Source: Pseudomonas sp. UBA2684 (lineage in GTDB: Bacteria > Pseudomonadota > Gammaproteobacteria > Pseudomonadales > Pseudomonadaceae). From it: a stretch of 64,000 bases of DNA. Where the stretch lies: contig DELY01000041.1 in NCBI GenBank assembly GCA_002354655.1, positions 39,762 through 103,761 of the forward strand. Direction: 5' to 3'. A program made the translations under genes and the position numbers. The notes beneath the pieces are model-generated. The model did not search any database and was not told the origin of the DNA. It was given only the letters and a program-made list of their open reading frames with translations. This document shows, piece after piece, positions 55,394 to 63,986 of the stretch. Position 1 is the first letter of the stretch; each line of letters begins with the position of its first letter.

Positions 55394-55531
55394 AGGCCGT
55401 TGAAAAACTACCTACGTTGCCGATACGGCGTTAAAAACGGCCTAAAAATGCTCATTTACACTACGTAAACTGCGCTTTTTCGGCCGTTTTTGCCTTGTCT
55501 CGGCTGCCTCGCCTACATTTTTCAACGGCCT
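55394..55531. mobile_element. 138-bp inverted-repeat element, copy 2, between oprH and phoP
   Basis: This is the reverse-orientation copy of 44636-44773 with 134 of 138 bases identical. It starts one base after the oprH stop codon and ends 64 bp before the phoP ATG. It can fold into long hairpins and could terminate, attenuate or stabilise the oprH-phoP transcript. Confidence 0.88.
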
Positions 55532-55595
55532 TATAAGCACACACGTGCACCATGGCCGGGCAATTGCCCGGCCGCTTCTATGGGGAAACAGCACA

Positions 55596-56273
55596 ATGAA
55601 ATTGCTGGTCGTGGAGGACGAGGCGCTGCTGCGTCACCATCTCTATAGCCGCCTCGGCGAACAGGGCCATGTGGTGGATGCGGTGGCCAATGCCGAGGAA
55701 GCGCTGTACCGCGCCGAGGAGTACCACCATGACCTGGCGGTGATCGACCTGGGATTGCCGGGGATCAACGGCCTCGACCTGATCCGCCAGCTGCGCAGCC
55801 AGGGCAAGAGCTTCCCGATCCTGATTCTCACCGCCCGTGGCAACTGGCAGGACAAGGTCGAGGGGCTGGCCTGCGGCGCCGACGATTACGTGGTCAAACC
55901 GTTCCAGTTCGAGGAGTTGGAGGCGCGCTTGAATGCACTGCTGCGCCGCTCCAGCGGGTTTATCCAGGCGACTATCGAAGCCGGTCCGCTGCAACTCGAC
56001 CTGAACCGCAAGCAGGCGCTGATGGATGGCTGCGGCATGCAGTTGACGGCCTACGAATACCGCATCCTCGAATACCTGATGCGCCATCAGCAGCAGGTGG
56101 TGGCCAAGGAACGCTTGATCGAACAGCTCTACCCGGACGACGAAGAGCGCGATCCCAATGTGATCGAAGTGCTGGTCGGCCGCCTGCGCCGCAAGCTGGA
56201 TAACGGCAATGGCTTCAAACCGATCGAGACCGTACGCGGCCAGGGTTACCTGTTTACCGAGCGCTGCCGATGA
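55596..56273 (+). CDS. phoP: response regulator PhoP
   Basis: This 225-aa OmpR-type regulator has a receiver domain with Asp51 as phosphorylation site (VIDLGLPG) and Lys in YVVKPF. A winged-helix DNA-binding domain follows, ending VRGQGYLFTE. It controls oprH and lipopolysaccharide modification in response to low Mg2+ or cationic peptides. The ATG at 55596 has GGAAA upstream, and phoQ begins inside its stop. Confidence 0.95.
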   Translation: MKLLVVEDEALLRHHLYSRLGEQGHVVDAVANAEEALYRAEEYHHDLAVIDLGLPGINGLDLIRQLRSQGKSFPILILTARGNWQDKVEGLACGADDYVVKPFQFEELEARLNALLRRSSGFIQATIEAGPLQLDLNRKQALMDGCGMQLTAYEYRILEYLMRHQQQVVAKERLIEQLYPDDEERDPNVIEVLVGRLRRKLDNGNGFKPIETVRGQGYLFTERCR

Positions 56274-57646
56274 GCACGCGCGCCACGCTGCGCCGCCGCG
56301 CGCGCGGTTTGTCCCTGCGCCTGCGCCTGATGCTCGGGGCCGGTGGCTTGGCGGTGTTGTTCATGCTGGCGTTGTTGCCGGCCTTGCGCGGCGCCTTCGT
56401 TATCGCCCTGGAGCAGGTCATCGAGAAGCGTCTGGCTGCCGATGCCGCGGCGTTGGTCTCCGCGGTTCGCACCGACAATGGCCGGCTGGCGCTGCCGGAT
56501 AAGCTGCCGAACGAGGAGTTCGACAGCCTGGACGCCAAACTGCTGGGCTTTATCTACGACCGCGACGGCACACTGATCTGGCAGTCGCGCTCGGCCCTGG
56601 ATGAACAGGTCAGCTACCTGCCGCGTTACGACGGCAGCGGCCACGAATTTCTGCGGATCGCCGATGCGCGGGGGCAGGCCTTTTTCGTCTATGACGTCGA
56701 GGTCGACCTGCTGCGCGGCAAGAGCGCCGCGTTCAGCATCGTCACCATGCAACCGACCCGCGATTACGAGGCGATGTACAACGGCTTTATGCGTCAGCTC
56801 TATCTGTGGCTGGGCGGCGCTTTGCTGGTGTTGCTCGGCCTGCTCTGGTTCGGCCTGACCTGGGGCTTTCGCAGCCTGCGCGGCCTGAGCGCCGAACTCG
56901 ACGAAGTGGAGACCGGCAGCCGCGCCAGCTTGAGCGAGCACCACCCGCGCGAACTGCTACGCCTGACCGGTTCGCTGAACCGTTTGCTCGACAGCGAGCG
57001 CCAGCAACGCGAGCGCTACCGGCATTCCCTGGACGACCTGGCGCACAGCCTGAAAACGCCCCTGGCGGTGCTACAAAGCGTGGGTGAAGTGATCGCCACC
57101 CAGCCACAGAACCGCGAGCAGTCGCAGGTGCTGCAACAGCAGGTCGAGCGCATGAGCCAGCAGATCGGCTATCAATTGCAGCGCGCCAGCCTGCGCAAAA
57201 GCGGCCTGATTCGCCACAGCGTGCGCCTGGCCCCCTTGCTCGATACGCTCTGCGATGCGCTGGACAAGGTCTACCGCGATAAGCAGGTGCAGGTGCTGCG
57301 TGACTTCGCCACGGAGCAGCAACTGCCGATGGAGCAGGGCGCGCTGCTGGAACTGCTCGGCAACCTGCTGGAAAACGCCTACCGCCTGTGCCTCGGGCAG
57401 GTGCGCGTGAGCATCCGGCAGCAGGGCCGTATGCTCGAACTGTGCGTGGAAGATGACGGCCCCGGCGTACCGGCCGACCAGCGCGAACGCATCCTGCGCC
57501 GTGGCGAACGCCTGGACGCCCAGCATCCGGGGCAGGGCATCGGCACCGCGGTGGTCAAAGACATTATCGAAAGCTACGGCGGCGAACTGCTGCTGGAGGA
57601 TTCGGAGCTGGGCGGCGCGAGTTTTCGTGTGCGCCTGCATGACTAA
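56270..57646 (+). CDS. phoQ: sensor histidine kinase PhoQ
   Basis: The 458-aa kinase has two transmembrane helices (about residues 22-46 and 180-205) enclosing a periplasmic sensor with acidic patches. The phospho-acceptor is His259 in LAHSLKTPLA. ATP-binding motifs are ENAYRLC, DDGPGVP and GQGIGTAVV. It senses divalent cations and antimicrobial peptides and phosphorylates PhoP. The start overlaps the phoP stop by 4 nt. Confidence 0.94.
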   Translation: MSTRATLRRRARGLSLRLRLMLGAGGLAVLFMLALLPALRGAFVIALEQVIEKRLAADAAALVSAVRTDNGRLALPDKLPNEEFDSLDAKLLGFIYDRDGTLIWQSRSALDEQVSYLPRYDGSGHEFLRIADARGQAFFVYDVEVDLLRGKSAAFSIVTMQPTRDYEAMYNGFMRQLYLWLGGALLVLLGLLWFGLTWGFRSLRGLSAELDEVETGSRASLSEHHPRELLRLTGSLNRLLDSERQQRERYRHSLDDLAHSLKTPLAVLQSVGEVIATQPQNREQSQVLQQQVERMSQQIGYQLQRASLRKSGLIRHSVRLAPLLDTLCDALDKVYRDKQVQVLRDFATEQQLPMEQGALLELLGNLLENAYRLCLGQVRVSIRQQGRMLELCVEDDGPGVPADQRERILRRGERLDAQHPGQGIGTAVVKDIIESYGGELLLEDSELGGASFRVRLHD

Positions 57647-57669
57647 GGCATAACGCCGGCCATATGGTT

Positions 57670-57700
57670 CGTAGGATGGGTTGAGCGTAGCGATACCCAT
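57670..57700. repeat. half-unit of the 43194 cruciform repeat
   Basis: CGTAGGATGGGTTGAGCGTA followed by GCGATACCCAT matches the left half of the 77-bp repeat at 43194. A REP-like unit follows at 57768-57790. Confidence 0.55.
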
Positions 57701-57859
57701 GCTGCCGATACGCTGGGCAGCCCTCGCTGCGTGATTGCAGTGCAAATCAAAAGCACAACGCCGGCCTTGTAGGAGGGGCTTTAGCCGCGAGCTTTTGATG
57801 TCTTATCGATGTGTCCTAGCTTCGTGGGCAAGTTCATTAACGCGGTGATTTTGAGCCTT

Positions 57860-58090
57860 GGTTTCGCCCCTCACGGGCGAGTCACTTTTGCCAGTCGCCG
57901 CAAAAGTAACCAAAAACGCTTGCCCCCCATCCGGCCCTGCCTGCGGCAGGGTTCGTGAACAGAATCATTGCTCCAGGGGCCCACCGGATGCGGCCCACCG
58001 CGAAGGGCCATCCCTGGCCCATCGCGGCTCTCGCGGCATCCATGCCGCTCAACCCCTTGCACAACGATTCTGTTCACCCTCCTGAAAGGG
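57860..58090 (-). repeat. long intergenic repeat A
   Basis: Read on the minus strand, it contains GGCATGGATGCC, then AACAGAAT arms (57957 and 58068 regions, forming an inverted repeat), then TTTTTGGTTACTTTT, and ends in CTCGCCCGTGAGGGGCGAAA. These blocks recur in the same order in repeat B (58400-58647). No coding potential is visible. Confidence 0.55.
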
Positions 58091-58159
58091 CGTTTGGCGT
58101 CGTCTATACGTTTTTCGTCGTTTAACTAAAAGCAAAGCCAAAACAAGAGCCTGTCACCC

Positions 58160-58230
58160 GTAGGGTGGAAAACCGCTCAATTTGATGGGTATCGCGTTGC
58201 TCAACCTGCGCGGCCCGACCCATCCTACGA
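58160..58230. repeat. degenerate copy of the cruciform repeat
   Basis: It begins CGTAGGGTGG, has GATGGGTATCGCGTTGCTCAA inside and ends CCATCCTACG, so both ends and the inner ATACCCATC-type motif are related to 43194-43270. Confidence 0.55.
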
Positions 58231-58252
58231 ACTGGCGTGCTCTGCGAAACCT

Positions 58253-58319
58253 GTAGGAGCGGCCTTGGCCGCGATGTTTTTGTATTCACCTCGATTCGCG
58301 GGCAAGCCCGCTCCTACAC
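58253..58319. repeat. pair of inverted REP units
   Basis: TGTAGGAGCGGCCTTGGCCG on the left and CGGGCAAGCCCGCTCCTACA on the right are the classic Pseudomonas REP pair, each with its own inner palindrome. Confidence 0.8.
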
Positions 58320-58399
58320 AAGCTTGGCTCTGGCCACAGCCAATTGAGTGCCAAGCATTTCACTTCTCGCTCTGACCAAGCCCATATCTCACAGGCGCG

Positions 58400-58647
58400 C
58401 GTCCGGGCCCCGTCAGGAGGCCGAGTGGAGGTGCTGTGTAGAGGGGCGTTTGGCATGGATGCCAAACGAGGAACGATGGGTGGGGCCGCCTAGGCCAGGA
58501 ACGGCCCTTGTAAGCCGGCCCTCGGAACAGCGCCGGAGCGAGGGACGTTGAGCGAAGCGAAACCCGTATGCCGGGTGTGCTTTCTCTTTGGTTACTTTCT
58601 CTTTGCACAAGCAAAGAGAAAGTAACTCGCCGTAAGGGCGAAACCAG
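58400..58647 (+). repeat. long intergenic repeat B
   Basis: It shares ordered blocks with repeat A in opposite orientation: GGCATGGATGCC (58452-58463), AACGGCCCTT, TTTGGTTACTTTCT and CTCGCCGTAAGGGCGAAACC. It includes a strong hairpin TTACTTTCTCTTTGC/GCAAAGAGAAAGTAA. Open frames through it have no ribosome site or codon bias and were not called. Confidence 0.55.
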
Positions 58648-58806
58648 TAGAAGCAGGCAAAGGAGAAAATAAATTTGTCCCCGTTTATCTGTCCCCATTT
58701 ATTCATGCTGATAAAAGCGGAAGGATGGGCTGGCCGCGCAGGTTGAGCGCAGCAATATCTAGGCTGATCACAATTAAGTTAATCCGAGCTTTTCATTCAG
58801 TAAGTA

Positions 58807-59964
58807 TTAGGGTTCCTTTTTAAAGGTAACAATCTGAGCCAGTTCTCGCAGCGGTTCATCGAGCTGCATAACGCGTTCCAGATTCTGAGCCGACGCTTCG
58901 AAAGTCCATGAGTGGTGGCCATTTGAAAGATAACGTACTTGGACGGAGACACTTGGGAAATGACTCGCGATTGTTGCCACAAATTGAGAACAGTGCACTG
59001 GGCGTAGATAGCCTTCGCCGGGGGCTACATCTTCGAGGACGGCTGTGGCCTGGATGTCAGTCACCGTGAGGTCGAGCAATCTGAATCCTTGTGTCGCAAA
59101 AGACGCCGCCAGCGCCGTGGCTTCGTTGTACCGATGAGGTGCTGTTTCAGGAAGATAGGAACCAAGTTTCTCAATGTGGTTTAGATGTGTAATTGCTCGG
59201 GAGCTTTTTAATGCACCTAACCGGGAAACCAATTCCTGCGCAAGCACTATCAAATCAGATCGTGTAAAGACAACCCGCTTGGGTGGTTGTGACCTTCCGT
59301 ATGTGGCGACGACCGAATTCCCTTGGACGCGGTAGGAATGATGTTGTGCGATGTTTCGCAATTGATTGACGCGGACTCCCCAAGGGTCTGGGGTGAGAAA
59401 TGTGGCGTCTTTCAGCAATTTCTCCAGTTTCTCGCAGACTTGACCGAAATCTTCAGCCGCTACTGCGATGGGATCTACTATTCCGCCCGCTGAAGCGATT
59501 TGCAGGCAATAGATTTCCTTAATGTAGGGTTGAATACTGGATTCGATTAGTACGCCGAGTGTTCGAAATAACTCAAACGAAAACTCGTCAAGCGCAAGAT
59601 CGTCTTTGGGAACTTCGAATACGACGAGAAGGGAATATTGTTTTTGAGCTTCTGTGATTGCAGACTCAAAGTAGCTCATGAGCTCGAAAGCTCGACGATC
59701 ATCAACGGCAATCGCTTTTTCTCGGATCGCGAAGCAAGTATCCAGGATCGCTTTCCAATCCTGCTGAGAGGATAGTCGGGCAACACTTATTGCCTCACCA
59801 GCGAGTGCTGAGACTGCAAGCTCATGGAGTCGCGTCTTGTCCGTTACATACGGATTGAGCAATTGGATCACAGCCGCTTTGACTTGATTGGGACTAGCGC
59901 CCATGCCATAGAGTGCAGTGAACGGTTCAAACTTGTTCGCAGTGTTGAAGAAGCTCTTGCGCAT
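58807..59964 (-). CDS. orphan hypothetical protein, AT-richer, with Rx4H motif
   Basis: The 385-aa protein matches no family I recognise. It is soluble, with no signal peptide or transmembrane segment. A helical first half (about 1-190) contains LRTLG-like and FGQVCEKLEKLLKDA segments. LRNIAQHHSY follows, with Arg203 and His208 in Rx4H spacing, as in HEPN ribonucleases. Base composition is clearly lower in GC than both neighbours, and codons are less Pseudomonas-like, so recent acquisition is likely. It stands alone next to a repeat-rich stretch. A defence role is only a guess. Confidence 0.8.
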   Translation of the reverse strand: MRKSFFNTANKFEPFTALYGMGASPNQVKAAVIQLLNPYVTDKTRLHELAVSALAGEAISVARLSSQQDWKAILDTCFAIREKAIAVDDRRAFELMSYFESAITEAQKQYSLLVVFEVPKDDLALDEFSFELFRTLGVLIESSIQPYIKEIYCLQIASAGGIVDPIAVAAEDFGQVCEKLEKLLKDATFLTPDPWGVRVNQLRNIAQHHSYRVQGNSVVATYGRSQPPKRVVFTRSDLIVLAQELVSRLGALKSSRAITHLNHIEKLGSYLPETAPHRYNEATALAASFATQGFRLLDLTVTDIQATAVLEDVAPGEGYLRPVHCSQFVATIASHFPSVSVQVRYLSNGHHSWTFEASAQNLERVMQLDEPLRELAQIVTFKKEP

Positions 59965-60027
59965 GAGGTTTAACGCCCAGGTTTTTGAAGGACTTGTAAC
60001 TGCGGATCAGCGGAAGGCAGTCACAGC

Positions 60028-61026
60028 CTAACCCTCCTGCGCCCGATAAGCCCCCGGCGTTAACCCCGTCCACTTCTTAAACGCTCGATGAAACGCCGAA
60101 GGCTCGGAAAACCCCAGCTGCTCGGCAATATCCTGAATCGCCAGCTCATCACGCCCCAGGTGGTAGATAGCCAGGTCACGGCGCAGATGATCCTTGAGTT
60201 CCTGAAAGCTCGACCCTTCCTCGCGCAAATGGCGGCGCAGGGTTTGTGGGCTCATATGCAGTTGTTGGGCGACGGCATCCAGATCCGGCCAGTGGCTGCA
60301 ATCGCGGCCGAGTAGGCGGCGGATCTGGCTGATCAGGCTGTCGCCGCCGTCCGGGCGGGCCAGAAGGTCGGCGGGGGAGTGTTCGAGAAATTGCTTGAGC
60401 GTGCGCTCGTCCTGCAACAGCGGCATGGCCAGGTAGCGGGCGTGGAATAACAGGCTGGTGCTGTCGGCGACGTAGCGTCGCGGGCAAGGGAACAACAGCT
60501 CGTACTCGCCGCTGTGGGCCGGTTCCGCGTAGGTGAAGGTGGCTTCCTCCAGGCGGATGCGCTGGCCGATCAGCCAGCTGCCGAGGCGGTGCCAGATCAC
60601 CAGCAGGCTTTCCACCAGGAAGTGATCCGGGTCCCACAGCGTGCGGTCGTCCACGGTCAGCCGTACCCAGTCGCCTTCGCGTTCCAGGCGGATGCTCGGC
60701 GCCTCGGCGAACAGGCTGTAGAACAGTGCGCCACGGCCCAGGGCTTTTTCCAGGGTGCGGCAGTGGATGATCGCGTAACACATCATGGCGAAGGTGCCGC
60801 GCTTGCTGCGCGTGCGGCCAAAGCCCATGTATTCGTCGTCCAGCGCTTCCCAGAGCAGTTGCAGCAGGCGGGTGAATTGCTCCGGGGCGATGCGCGCGCG
60901 TGGCTCGTCGAGCAGCGCCGGCTGGATGCTCAGTTGGCGCAGCAGTGGCGTGCAGTCGTGGCCATGGCGCTCGGCGCCGCGCAGGGCGGCCCGGACGAAG
61001 TGGCTGGCAATGGTGCGTTCGCGCAT
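60028..61026 (-). CDS. AraC-family regulator with PF12625-type N-terminal domain
   Basis: This 332-aa regulator has an N-terminal ligand-type domain of about 190 residues (as in VqsM/OruR-like proteins). The C-terminal AraC double helix-turn-helix includes LDAVAQQLHMSPQTLRRHL and IQDIAEQLGFSEPSAFHRAF followed by KKWTGLTPGAYR. It is divergent from dctA with a 520-bp gap, so control of dctA is possible but not shown. The effector is unknown. Confidence 0.9.
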   Translation of the reverse strand: MRERTIASHFVRAALRGAERHGHDCTPLLRQLSIQPALLDEPRARIAPEQFTRLLQLLWEALDDEYMGFGRTRSKRGTFAMMCYAIIHCRTLEKALGRGALFYSLFAEAPSIRLEREGDWVRLTVDDRTLWDPDHFLVESLLVIWHRLGSWLIGQRIRLEEATFTYAEPAHSGEYELLFPCPRRYVADSTSLLFHARYLAMPLLQDERTLKQFLEHSPADLLARPDGGDSLISQIRRLLGRDCSHWPDLDAVAQQLHMSPQTLRRHLREEGSSFQELKDHLRRDLAIYHLGRDELAIQDIAEQLGFSEPSAFHRAFKKWTGLTPGAYRAQEG

Positions 61027-61405
61027 GGAGCGGGCTCGTCAGGAAGGCCGCTCGATGGTAGCCAGCTCAAGGCCTGCACAACAAGCTAACCCTTTGGATT
61101 GTCCGTGCCGGGGTGTGTGCCGGTGCGGCCCATGGCCGCGAAAAGCCCAGGGCGTCAGCATGGGCTGAGCGGCGCGCAGGCCAATCTGGCGGCGCCCGCG
61201 CCGTTGGGCTTGGTCGCTGGTCTTCTCAAGCCAATCTATGCGGCTACCCGGCACAGGTGTGTCCCGGCGGGTTGGTTGGTCGGGGGATTTCCGCCACCGG
61301 GTCGCGCTCAGACGTGCGGTAATCCGCCAGATCGGCTGTTGTCTGGGGCGTGTGATTTTTATCTATCACTATGTTTTAAAAGGATTTTATTTGTTTTTAA
61401 GAGAG

Positions 61406-61420
61406 TGGCATGGGCCTTGC
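61406..61420 (+). promoter_or_regulatory. sigma-54 promoter of dctA
   Basis: TGGCATGGGCCTTGC carries GG at -24 and GC at -12 with correct spacing, close to the consensus TGGCACG-N4-TTGC. DctA genes in Pseudomonas are typically RpoN-dependent under DctB/DctD. A CCCTCC/GGAGGG hairpin lies in the leader at 61463-61479. The rest of 61027-61546 shows no gene. Confidence 0.75.
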
Positions 61421-61546
61421 GATAAGCCAGTTGAAGGTGCGCCAGACGCGCCTAGAACAAATCCCTCCAGGTAGGAGGGTTAGCGCTTATTAAAGGTCTG
61501 CGGGGTATCGATGGATGCTACCGCGCGGCACCGCTAAGGATCTGCC

Positions 61547-62866
61547 ATGACGACGACTGACGCACCCCGTCAACCGTTCTACAAACTGCTGTATGTCCAG
61601 GTGTTGGTCGCCATCACCATCGGCATCCTGCTTGGTCATTTTTACCCGGACACCGGCGTCGCCCTCAAGCCGCTCGGCGATGGCTTCGTCAAGCTGATCA
61701 AGATGGTCATCGCGCCGATCATTTTCTGTACCGTGGTCAGCGGTATCGCCGGCATGCAGGACATGAAGACTGTCGGCAAGACTGGCGGTTATGCACTGCT
61801 GTACTTCGAGATCGTCTCGACCGTGGCCCTGGTGATCGGCCTGGTGGTGGTCAACCTGGTGCAGCCGGGCGTTGGCATGCACATCGATCCCGCCACCCTG
61901 GACGCCAGCAGCATTGCCGCCTACGCCTCGGCCGGCGCGCAGCAGAGCACCATCGGCTTCCTGCTCAATGTGATTCCCAACACCGTGGTCGGCGCCTTCG
62001 CCAATGGCGACATCCTCCAGGTGCTGTTCTTCTCGGTGATCTTCGCCTTCGCCTTGCAGCGCATGGGTGACTATGGCCGCCCGGTGCTGGAATTTATCGA
62101 GCGTATCGCTCAGGTGATGTTCGGCATCATCAATATGATCATGAAGCTCGCGCCCATCGGTGCCTTCGGCGCCATGGCCTTCACCATCGGCCAGTACGGC
62201 GTCGGCTCGCTGGTGCAACTCGGCCAGCTGATGATCTGCTTCTACATCACCTGCGTGTTTTTCGTGCTGGTGGTGCTTGGCGGTATCGCCCGCGCTCACG
62301 GCTTCAGCATCCTCAAGTTCATCAAGTACATCCGTGAAGAGCTGATGATCGTGCTCGGCACCTCGTCGTCCGAGACCGTGCTGCCGCGCATGCTGACCAA
62401 GATGGAGAAGCTCGGTGCGAAGAAGTCGGTGGTCGGCCTGGTGATCCCGACGGGTTACTCGTTCAACCTCGACGGCACCTCGATCTACCTGACCATGGCC
62501 GCGGTGTTTATCGCCCAGGCTACCGACACGCCGATGGACATCGGTCACCAGATCACCCTGTTGCTGGTGTTGCTGGTGGCGTCCAAGGGCGCGGCCGGGG
62601 TGACCGGTAGCGGCTTTATCGTGCTGGCGGCGACCCTGTCGGCGGTTGGTCATCTGCCGGTGGCTGGTCTGGCGCTGATTCTCGGCATCGACCGCTTTAT
62701 GTCCGAAGCCCGCGCGCTGACCAACCTGATCGGCAACGGCGTGGCCACCATCGTGGTCGCCAAGTGGTGCAAGGAACTCGACGAAGACACCTTGCAGCGC
62801 GAGCTGGCGTCCGGTGGCAAGGTTGAGCCGGTGGTGCTCGGCCAGGCTAGCCGCGAGTCAGTCTGA
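61547..62866 (+). CDS. dctA: C4-dicarboxylate transporter DctA
   Basis: The 439-aa symporter of the DAACS family imports succinate, fumarate and malate with protons or sodium. Signature segments are [33 protein letters not shown] (the serine-rich re-entrant loop) and [15 protein letters not shown]. Eight membrane helices plus two re-entrant loops are expected. AAGGAT lies before the ATG. It is transcribed alone and ends at a terminator now abutting an insertion sequence. Confidence 0.96.
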   Translation: MTTTDAPRQPFYKLLYVQVLVAITIGILLGHFYPDTGVALKPLGDGFVKLIKMVIAPIIFCTVVSGIAGMQDMKTVGKTGGYALLYFEIVSTVALVIGLVVVNLVQPGVGMHIDPATLDASSIAAYASAGAQQSTIGFLLNVIPNTVVGAFANGDILQVLFFSVIFAFALQRMGDYGRPVLEFIERIAQVMFGIINMIMKLAPIGAFGAMAFTIGQYGVGSLVQLGQLMICFYITCVFFVLVVLGGIARAHGFSILKFIKYIREELMIVLGTSSSETVLPRMLTKMEKLGAKKSVVGLVIPTGYSFNLDGTSIYLTMAAVFIAQATDTPMDIGHQITLLLVLLVASKGAAGVTGSGFIVLAATLSAVGHLPVAGLALILGIDRFMSEARALTNLIGNGVATIVVAKWCKELDEDTLQRELASGGKVEPVVLGQASRESV

Positions 62867-62914
62867 CCGAATAGACCTAAGGCTTTTCTCTTCCCAACGC
62901 GGAAGAGGTTCCTC

Positions 62915-62940
62915 AAGCCCGCCTTTTGGCGGGCTTTTTT
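62915..62940 (+). terminator. dctA terminator
   Basis: AAGCCCGCC-TTTT-GGCGGGCTT is a perfect 9-bp stem followed by T. Its T-run forms most of the target site of the adjacent insertion sequence. Confidence 0.92.
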
Positions 62941-62942
62941 AT
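62935..62942. repeat. 8-bp target-site duplication, left copy
   Basis: TTTTTTAT here is identical to 63979-63986 on the other side of the insertion sequence. Eight base pairs is the usual duplication for IS1595 elements. Confidence 0.9.
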
Positions 62943-63978
62943 GGCTATGTCCCAATAGCGTGTTGCATGGTGCGCCCAACGGCCTCTTGGATACAGTGAG
63001 CTGGCTGGATACGCTGCTGGTAGCGCTCAAGCATGCGGCGCCAGCCCAGGTAGTTCGGGAGGTAGCGGGTGGCAACACCGTGAAAACGAGTCATCCAACT
63101 CTTCAAGCGGCTGTGGTAGGCATTAACGTTCTGAATGTGGAAAGCACCCTGTAGTACCCGTTCGCCAGGACGCGAGTGGACGACATGGTGAGTAATGCCC
63201 TGGGTGCGGGCAAAGTTGGCGTAGACCGCAGCGCCATCACTGCAAAGCACAGCTTCTTGGTCGATCAGCGGTAGTAAGGCTGCTCGCACATGCTCTGCAT
63301 CCAGCTTCTCCAGCTTGAAGTCTGCGGTATGCCCCTCACGATCACGCACTACCATGACCGGAATCTGATCCTTGCCCGTGCCGCGCGTTTTGCTCACACC
63401 GCCCCTTTTGCGTGGCGCTCGCGGCAGCTTGCGCTGACCTTTGAAGGACTCCAGAAAGAACGTTTCATCGACCTCAACGATCCCGGCTTCATGGGGCGCA
63501 TGATGCTGGGCTGCGCAGGCCAGGAAACGATGCCGCCAGAGAAAGGCTGTGTTCTTGCTGATGCCGCATCGCTTGGCGGCCTTGCGCACGCTCAGACCGT
63601 CAATCAGCGCTTGGGCGTAGTCCTGCCAGCGTTCGGGATAGTGCAAGCGAGCAAGACCACTGCTCGACACCGCTGAGCACGTGCGTCGACAAGACCGGCA
63701 ACGATAACGGCGTAAGCCACGTGACCACCCCCAAGGTGCAAGGTACTTCGCCTGCGCTTGGCAATGTGGACAGCTTTGAAGTGCTGGCAAGTTATCAAGA
63801 ACCTCTGTTGCTGGTGGTTCCTGCAAAGCCCGGTGAAGTGCGGATTTCTGCTTGCTGCTGAGCTGGCTTACTTGAGTCAGCCAGCGTTGAAAGGCTTGAG
63901 TATCCATGGTGGGCAGACCTCACGAGCGGATGCCTGCCTTAAAGCGTAGTCCTTGCAACACGGTCTTGGGACAGAGCC
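62943..63978 (-). mobile_element. IS1595-family insertion sequence, complete
   Basis: The 1036-bp element has terminal inverted repeats GGCTATGTCCCAA (62943-62955) and TTGGGACAGAGCC (63966-63978), 12 of 13 matching, and is flanked by an 8-bp duplication TTTTTTAT. One intact transposase gene fills it. It is inserted in the T-run of the dctA terminator, which stays formally intact on the dctA side. Confidence 0.93.
62945..63907 (-). CDS. IS1595-family transposase
   Basis: This 320-aa enzyme has an N-terminal zinc ribbon (Cys46/Cys49 in CPHC and Cys70/Cys73 in CRSC). A helix-turn-helix follows ([20 protein letters not shown]). The DDE-type core has Asp147 in VEVDETFF, Asp224 in LCSDGAAVY and the Asn/His/Lys region [13 protein letters not shown]. 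All motifs are intact, so the element is probably active. The stop codon lies within the terminal repeat. Confidence 0.94.
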   Translation of the reverse strand: MDTQAFQRWLTQVSQLSSKQKSALHRALQEPPATEVLDNLPALQSCPHCQAQAKYLAPWGWSRGLRRYRCRSCRRTCSAVSSSGLARLHYPERWQDYAQALIDGLSVRKAAKRCGISKNTAFLWRHRFLACAAQHHAPHEAGIVEVDETFFLESFKGQRKLPRAPRKRGGVSKTRGTGKDQIPVMVVRDREGHTADFKLEKLDAEHVRAALLPLIDQEAVLCSDGAAVYANFARTQGITHHVVHSRPGERVLQGAFHIQNVNAYHSRLKSWMTRFHGVATRYLPNYLGWRRMLERYQQRIQPAHCIQEAVGRTMQHAIGT

Positions 63979-63986
63979 TTTTTTAT
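63979..63986. repeat. 8-bp target-site duplication, right copy
   Basis: TTTTTTAT directly follows the outer end of the insertion sequence and repeats the left copy at 62935-62942. Confidence 0.9.

Noticed and set aside
44636-55531. 10.6-kb segment between the two 138-bp elements as a composite transposon
   Set aside because: No transposase, no target duplication across the ends, and the content is core genes (nap, apeB, pcpS, oprH).
57850-58350. CRISPR array
   Set aside because: The repeats are of several unrelated kinds with irregular spacing and no cas genes are present.
58348-58698. Open frames of 67-112 codons in the repeat region
   Set aside because: They lie inside repeat B, occur on both strands, and have no ribosome site or normal codon bias.
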